From positions 124,001 to 188,000 of the forward strand of contig NZ_ATVL01000010.1 in assembly GCF_000420705.1 (NCBI RefSeq): a stretch of DNA of 64,000 nt, written 5' to 3'. This DNA comes from Hymenobacter norwichensis DSM 15439. GTDB taxonomy: Bacteria > Bacteroidota > Bacteroidia > Cytophagales > Hymenobacteraceae. The translations under genes and the position numbers were made by a program. The stretch's first letter is position 1; every line of letters starts with the position of its first letter. This document shows positions 60,816 to 64,000 of the stretch, piece by piece. The notes beneath the pieces were generated by a model. The model was not told where the DNA came from, made no database searches, and saw nothing but the letters and a program-made list of their open reading frames with translations.

Positions 60816-63620
60816 CTAGAACTGCCCCCGCACACCCACCTGCCATACCCGCGCTACAGGATACACGCTGGCGTCGCGGCCGGCATACATAGGGGCTGCG
60901 CCGCCGCTGCTCACGTTGGGGTCGTAGCCGCGGTACTTGCCGGTTACCAGCAGGTTTTGGCCGCCCACCCACACGCTGGCCTTGCGCGAGCCAGTGCTAG
61001 TGCTCAACATTTCGTAGCTGACTTGCAGCTGCGAGAGCCGTAGGTGGTTGCCACTGGCCAGATTCTGGCTGGTAGCAGTGTAGTAAGCTGAAGAAGCCGT
61101 GCGGCCGGGCCGTGGGACGGGCGTGTTCTGGTTGGTGGGCGTCCAGTAAGTGAGGGCGCGGGTGGAGGCGTTGTTGATGCCGAGGGGCGCATCGAGGCTG
61201 ACGAGCGTGGGGTTGAGTAGCTGGTAGCCGAATAGACCATCGAGCTGGGCAGTCAGGCTCCACTTTTTCCACTCAAGCTGTTGGCTGATAGTGAGAGTGT
61301 AGCGAGGCAGGCCGTTACCCTGCGGGCTGCGGGCCGATAGGCGCGCCGAGCCGGCTTGCGGGTCGCCGGCGGGGTAGGTGCCGTCTTGCCCGGCCACCCA
61401 CAGCCGGTCGATGGGCTGGCCGGCTTCTAGGGTGGGGTGGGTGTAGCCCTTTCCATCGAGGGTGCGCAGGGCGGTCAGCTGGTTGCGGTTGGTGGCCGCT
61501 GCCAGCGTGCTGCTGCCCCGGAGCGGCCCGGCTAGCCAAGTGCTGCTTAGCGCCAGCTCCAGGCCTCTGTTGCGCAGGTCCACATCGAGGGGGGGCACAA
61601 ACGCGCTGCTGCCCCCGGTTCGCACGGCGGCCTGTGCGTGGGTGGTGCGCCGCTCATACACCGTGGCGTCCAGCGTCAGTTGGCCGCGGAACAAGCCCAG
61701 GTGCACCCCCGCATCAAGGTGGATGGTGCGGTCGGGGGCCAGGTCCTTGCGCTGGATGTTGGCCATGTTCGTCGGATCGAAGATGTAGACGTAGGGCCGC
61801 TTCAGGTACGGGTTGAAGAGCGAGCTGTTGGTGTAGCCCAGACCGGCCTGCACCGTGAGGGCGCTCAGCCCCGGCACGTCCCGCAGAAACGCCTCCTGGT
61901 GCAGATGCCAGCGCACGGCCGCCCCCGGAAACCAGAAATACTGGCTTTTCAGGGCCTCCTTTTTCAGGGTGAAGTCGGAGCGGAGGGAGGCTTGCAGCTC
62001 GTAGCGCCCGCCGTATACGTAGGTAAGCGCCGCCACGGGGCTCTGAATCGGTACCGACTCTATCTGCTTCCAGTAGTAGCTGGTACTAAGGCTGCTACCA
62101 ACGTTGAAGCGCGGGTCGATATTAGGGTCCGTGACTCGTTCCTCCGTGGTGCGCCGCTGCTCTAGGGCGTACTGCTGCCGCCAATACGTGAAGCTGGCCG
62201 TGAAGGCGTGGCGCTCGGCCACCGTGCGCTGGTAGCGCAGCTCGGCCCCTGCCACCCAGTTTTTCACGTCCACCGTTGCTGAGTCGGTTTGCTGGTAGCG
62301 CCGGGTGCTGGGGGGCCTAGTGCCGTTAAAGGTAGTCGTGTAGTCGGAGCGGTACAGGTCGTCGGTGGCCGCGCGCTCATAGCCGCTAAAGGCGCGGAGT
62401 GTAAGGGCGGGGGTTAGCTGATAGGTGGCGTGCAGCTGCGCGAGCAGGCGGCGGGTGCGGGGGGTGCGGCCGGCTACGTTGGCTTCCCGTAGCGGATCAA
62501 CCGGGAAGGTAATGCCATCGGCGTTGCGGGCCGGTACGGCCGGCGGCGCCACCAATACCTGCCGCAGCAACGGCCCCGCGTCGGGCTCGTAGCCGGGCTG
62601 GTGCTGATTGCTCTGGCTGCCCGACACCCGCAACCCCACCGTGAGCTTGCTCCCGAATTGCTGCTCCAAATTAGTGCGCACACTGTAGCGGCTCAGGTCA
62701 GATTTTAGCAACACTCCCGATTGGCGTAGGTAGTCGGCCGCCACGTAGTAGCGGGTGTGGTGAGCAGTGAGGCCATCCACGCTGAGGTTGTGGCTCTGCA
62801 TGCTGGCCACCCGCAGGGCCTTGTCCTGCCAGTCTTCCTCCCCCAGGTTGGCCAAATCGGTAGCGGAGTAAGGAGGGGCCGGATAACTGTTGTTGGCGGC
62901 GGCCACGTTGATCAGGTCGGCGTACTGGCGGGCGTTCAGCAGGTTGTAGCGCTGACGCACCTGCTGCACCCCGGCCCAGCCCGCGTAGCGTACCCGCAGC
63001 GGCTGCGCCGGGGCGTTGCCATCGGCCCCGCGCCGGGTACTGATGCGGATGATGCCGTTGGTGCCCTGGCCGCCGTATTGCGCCGTAGCCGCCGCGCCCT
63101 TCACCACTTCAATGGAGGCAATGTTTTCCAGCGGCATATCCAGTAGCGGGTTGGGCGCGGGCGAAAACGGCGTGGCCAGACTGGCATTGAATTGCCCATC
63201 GTTGGGGAAATAGGCATTGCCGTTCCAGCTTTCGGGCGTGGCATCGTAGTTATACACCGGCACCCCATCCACCACGTACAGCGGCTGGCTGCTGTCCGTC
63301 ACGTTGGCCACCCCCCGGATACGTACCGTGTTCCATGCCCCCGGCGCCCCCGAATACGGCGTTACCTGCACTCCAGCTATGCGGCTAAGTACCGGCTGGA
63401 TGGTGGTGAAGGTGGGCCAAACAAATGAAGTTGTGATTATTTCAGGGTTGCAGTATATACGGCGGCGATTCTTACCCAAATGGTCCGGCAAACTATCTGA
63501 AGCAGGAACTACAAGTGCTGAACCACGAGTAGTTAGCGAGTCAACTAATGTTGATGTTTGCGCATGAGTAACCGTAGCAGCAGTTAATAATAAGAGACTG
63601 GTAGGTAGAATTCGAATCAT
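60816..63620 (-). CDS. Orphan SusC-like TonB-dependent receptor
   Basis: A 934-residue outer-membrane receptor with a signal peptide (MIRILPTSLLLLTAATVTHAQ), a plug (IAGVQVTPYSGAPGAWNTVRIRG, then VVKGAAATAQYGGQGTNGIIRIST) and a C-terminal barrel ending VGVRGQF. Unlike the fructan SusC it lacks the N-terminal carboxypeptidase-regulatory-like domain, and no SusD follows it. The start at 63620 is preferred over 63641. The substrate is unknown. It lies 90 bases after the sensor kinase fragment on the same strand. Confidence 0.9.
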   Translation of the reverse strand: MIRILPTSLLLLTAATVTHAQTSTLVDSLTTRGSALVVPASDSLPDHLGKNRRRIYCNPEIITTSFVWPTFTTIQPVLSRIAGVQVTPYSGAPGAWNTVRIRGVANVTDSSQPLYVVDGVPVYNYDATPESWNGNAYFPNDGQFNASLATPFSPAPNPLLDMPLENIASIEVVKGAAATAQYGGQGTNGIIRISTRRGADGNAPAQPLRVRYAGWAGVQQVRQRYNLLNARQYADLINVAAANNSYPAPPYSATDLANLGEEDWQDKALRVASMQSHNLSVDGLTAHHTRYYVAADYLRQSGVLLKSDLSRYSVRTNLEQQFGSKLTVGLRVSGSQSNQHQPGYEPDAGPLLRQVLVAPPAVPARNADGITFPVDPLREANVAGRTPRTRRLLAQLHATYQLTPALTLRAFSGYERAATDDLYRSDYTTTFNGTRPPSTRRYQQTDSATVDVKNWVAGAELRYQRTVAERHAFTASFTYWRQQYALEQRRTTEERVTDPNIDPRFNVGSSLSTSYYWKQIESVPIQSPVAALTYVYGGRYELQASLRSDFTLKKEALKSQYFWFPGAAVRWHLHQEAFLRDVPGLSALTVQAGLGYTNSSLFNPYLKRPYVYIFDPTNMANIQRKDLAPDRTIHLDAGVHLGLFRGQLTLDATVYERRTTHAQAAVRTGGSSAFVPPLDVDLRNRGLELALSSTWLAGPLRGSSTLAAATNRNQLTALRTLDGKGYTHPTLEAGQPIDRLWVAGQDGTYPAGDPQAGSARLSARSPQGNGLPRYTLTISQQLEWKKWSLTAQLDGLFGYQLLNPTLVSLDAPLGINNASTRALTYWTPTNQNTPVPRPGRTASSAYYTATSQNLASGNHLRLSQLQVSYEMLSTSTGSRKASVWVGGQNLLVTGKYRGYDPNVSSGGAAPMYAGRDASVYPVARVWQVGVRGQF

Positions 63621-63710
63621 AAATAAGAGGATAAGTGGCAACTGCTAAGGTAGATGCCGTACGTCTTCTATTTCCACATAGGCATTAGAAATATGTTGGA
63701 ATTACTAGGG

Positions 63711-64000
63711 CTATTTATCTACTGAGAGAGGTAATGTCACCTCGGTACGGGTGCCTTGCCCAAGCGCGGAATGCTGATGAAGCTGTGCTTGTAGCATTTG
63801 CACCCGGAGTGCAATGCTGCGCAAACCCATACCCGGATTGACGTCGGGCGTAAAGCCACAGCCGTTATCTTTCACCAATAGGGTGAGCTGCACATTGGTT
63901 TGTTGCAGACTAACCGACAGCTGGGTTGCACCCTGAGCATGCCGAAGGCTGTTGGCAATCAGCTCCTGGCAGATGCGGTATAAAGCCAGCTCCTGCGGTA
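63711..64000 (-). CDS. Sensor histidine kinase, C-terminal part (cut by window end)
   Basis: The last 96 codons of a kinase whose frame stays open to the window edge. Visible are the N box ELIANSLRHAQ, G1 box VKDNGCGF and GMGLRSIALRVQML, the ATPase signature of the NarX/DesK (HisKA_3) class that pairs with LuxR-type regulators. The GTG at 63893 is internal, not the start. The partner is outside the window. It may control the SusC-like receptor next to it. Confidence 0.85.
   Translation of the reverse strand, partial: PQELALYRICQELIANSLRHAQGATQLSVSLQQTNVQLTLLVKDNGCGFTPDVNPGMGLRSIALRVQMLQAQLHQHSALGQGTRTEVTLPLSVDK

Overview
The window looks like a chromosomal segment of a high-GC Bacteroidota bacterium, most probably Hymenobacter or a close relative in the Cytophagales. 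The evidence is SusC/SusD pairs, type IX secretion C-terminal sorting domains, a one-piece hybrid two-component regulator fused to AraC, Bacteroidota-style paa and ars gene sets, and many short palindromic intergenic elements of the kind common in that group. Genus assignment is inference. No phage, plasmid, CRISPR array or complete insertion sequence was found.

Layout. 1-11460 (+): a high-affinity potassium locus with an NtrC/sigma-54 type response regulator, a possible 31-residue small protein, kdpF, kdpA, kdpB, kdpC, an outer-membrane porin, a kinase-less KdpD sensor protein and a separate PAS-containing histidine kinase. 11608-25773 (-): a fructan utilisation locus transcribed susC, susD, sugar MFS transporter, fructokinase, GH32 lipoprotein, divergent GH32-like lipoprotein, preceded by a BT1754-like hybrid sensor. 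25852-30557 (-): an MFS transporter, a DUF486 protein, an OmpR-type two-component pair and a secreted protein of unknown function. 30753-38587 (-): a phenylacetate degradation operon (paaA, B, C, D, G, H, Z and a second enoyl-CoA hydratase) with a perfect palindrome at its promoter. 38830-45107: arsenic genes: an arsR operon ending in a broken arsC, then an arsenosugar set (arsM, DUF547, an AhpD-like protein, radical SAM arsS) and an aquaglyceroporin. 45548-51797 (+): two pectate lyases flanking a pectin methylesterase, all with T9SS tails. 51946-64000: tRNA-Asn, a Rieske-like lipoprotein without the histidine ligands, pheS, three secreted proteins sharing a TDYxGRP motif, an M16 peptidase, two tandem membrane paralogues with a nearly identical DNA tract, an orphan SusC-like receptor, and a sensor kinase cut by the window end.

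How it fits together. The window is a set of independent catabolic and stress modules for plant-derived carbon (fructan, pectin, aromatic acids), potassium limitation and arsenic. Intergenic gaps carry two main palindrome families: eight copies of a GTCATGC...GCATGAC element and four of a CCCCTC...GAGGGG element. They occupy most junctions in the kdp and fructan operons.

The most promising leads are the TDYxGRP protein family near pheS, the arsenosugar cluster next to a decayed arsC, the small ORF and candidate sigma-54 promoter before kdpF, the split KdpD wiring, and the gene-conversion tract in the tandem membrane proteins. All functional calls rest on reading motifs and context; no database search was run.
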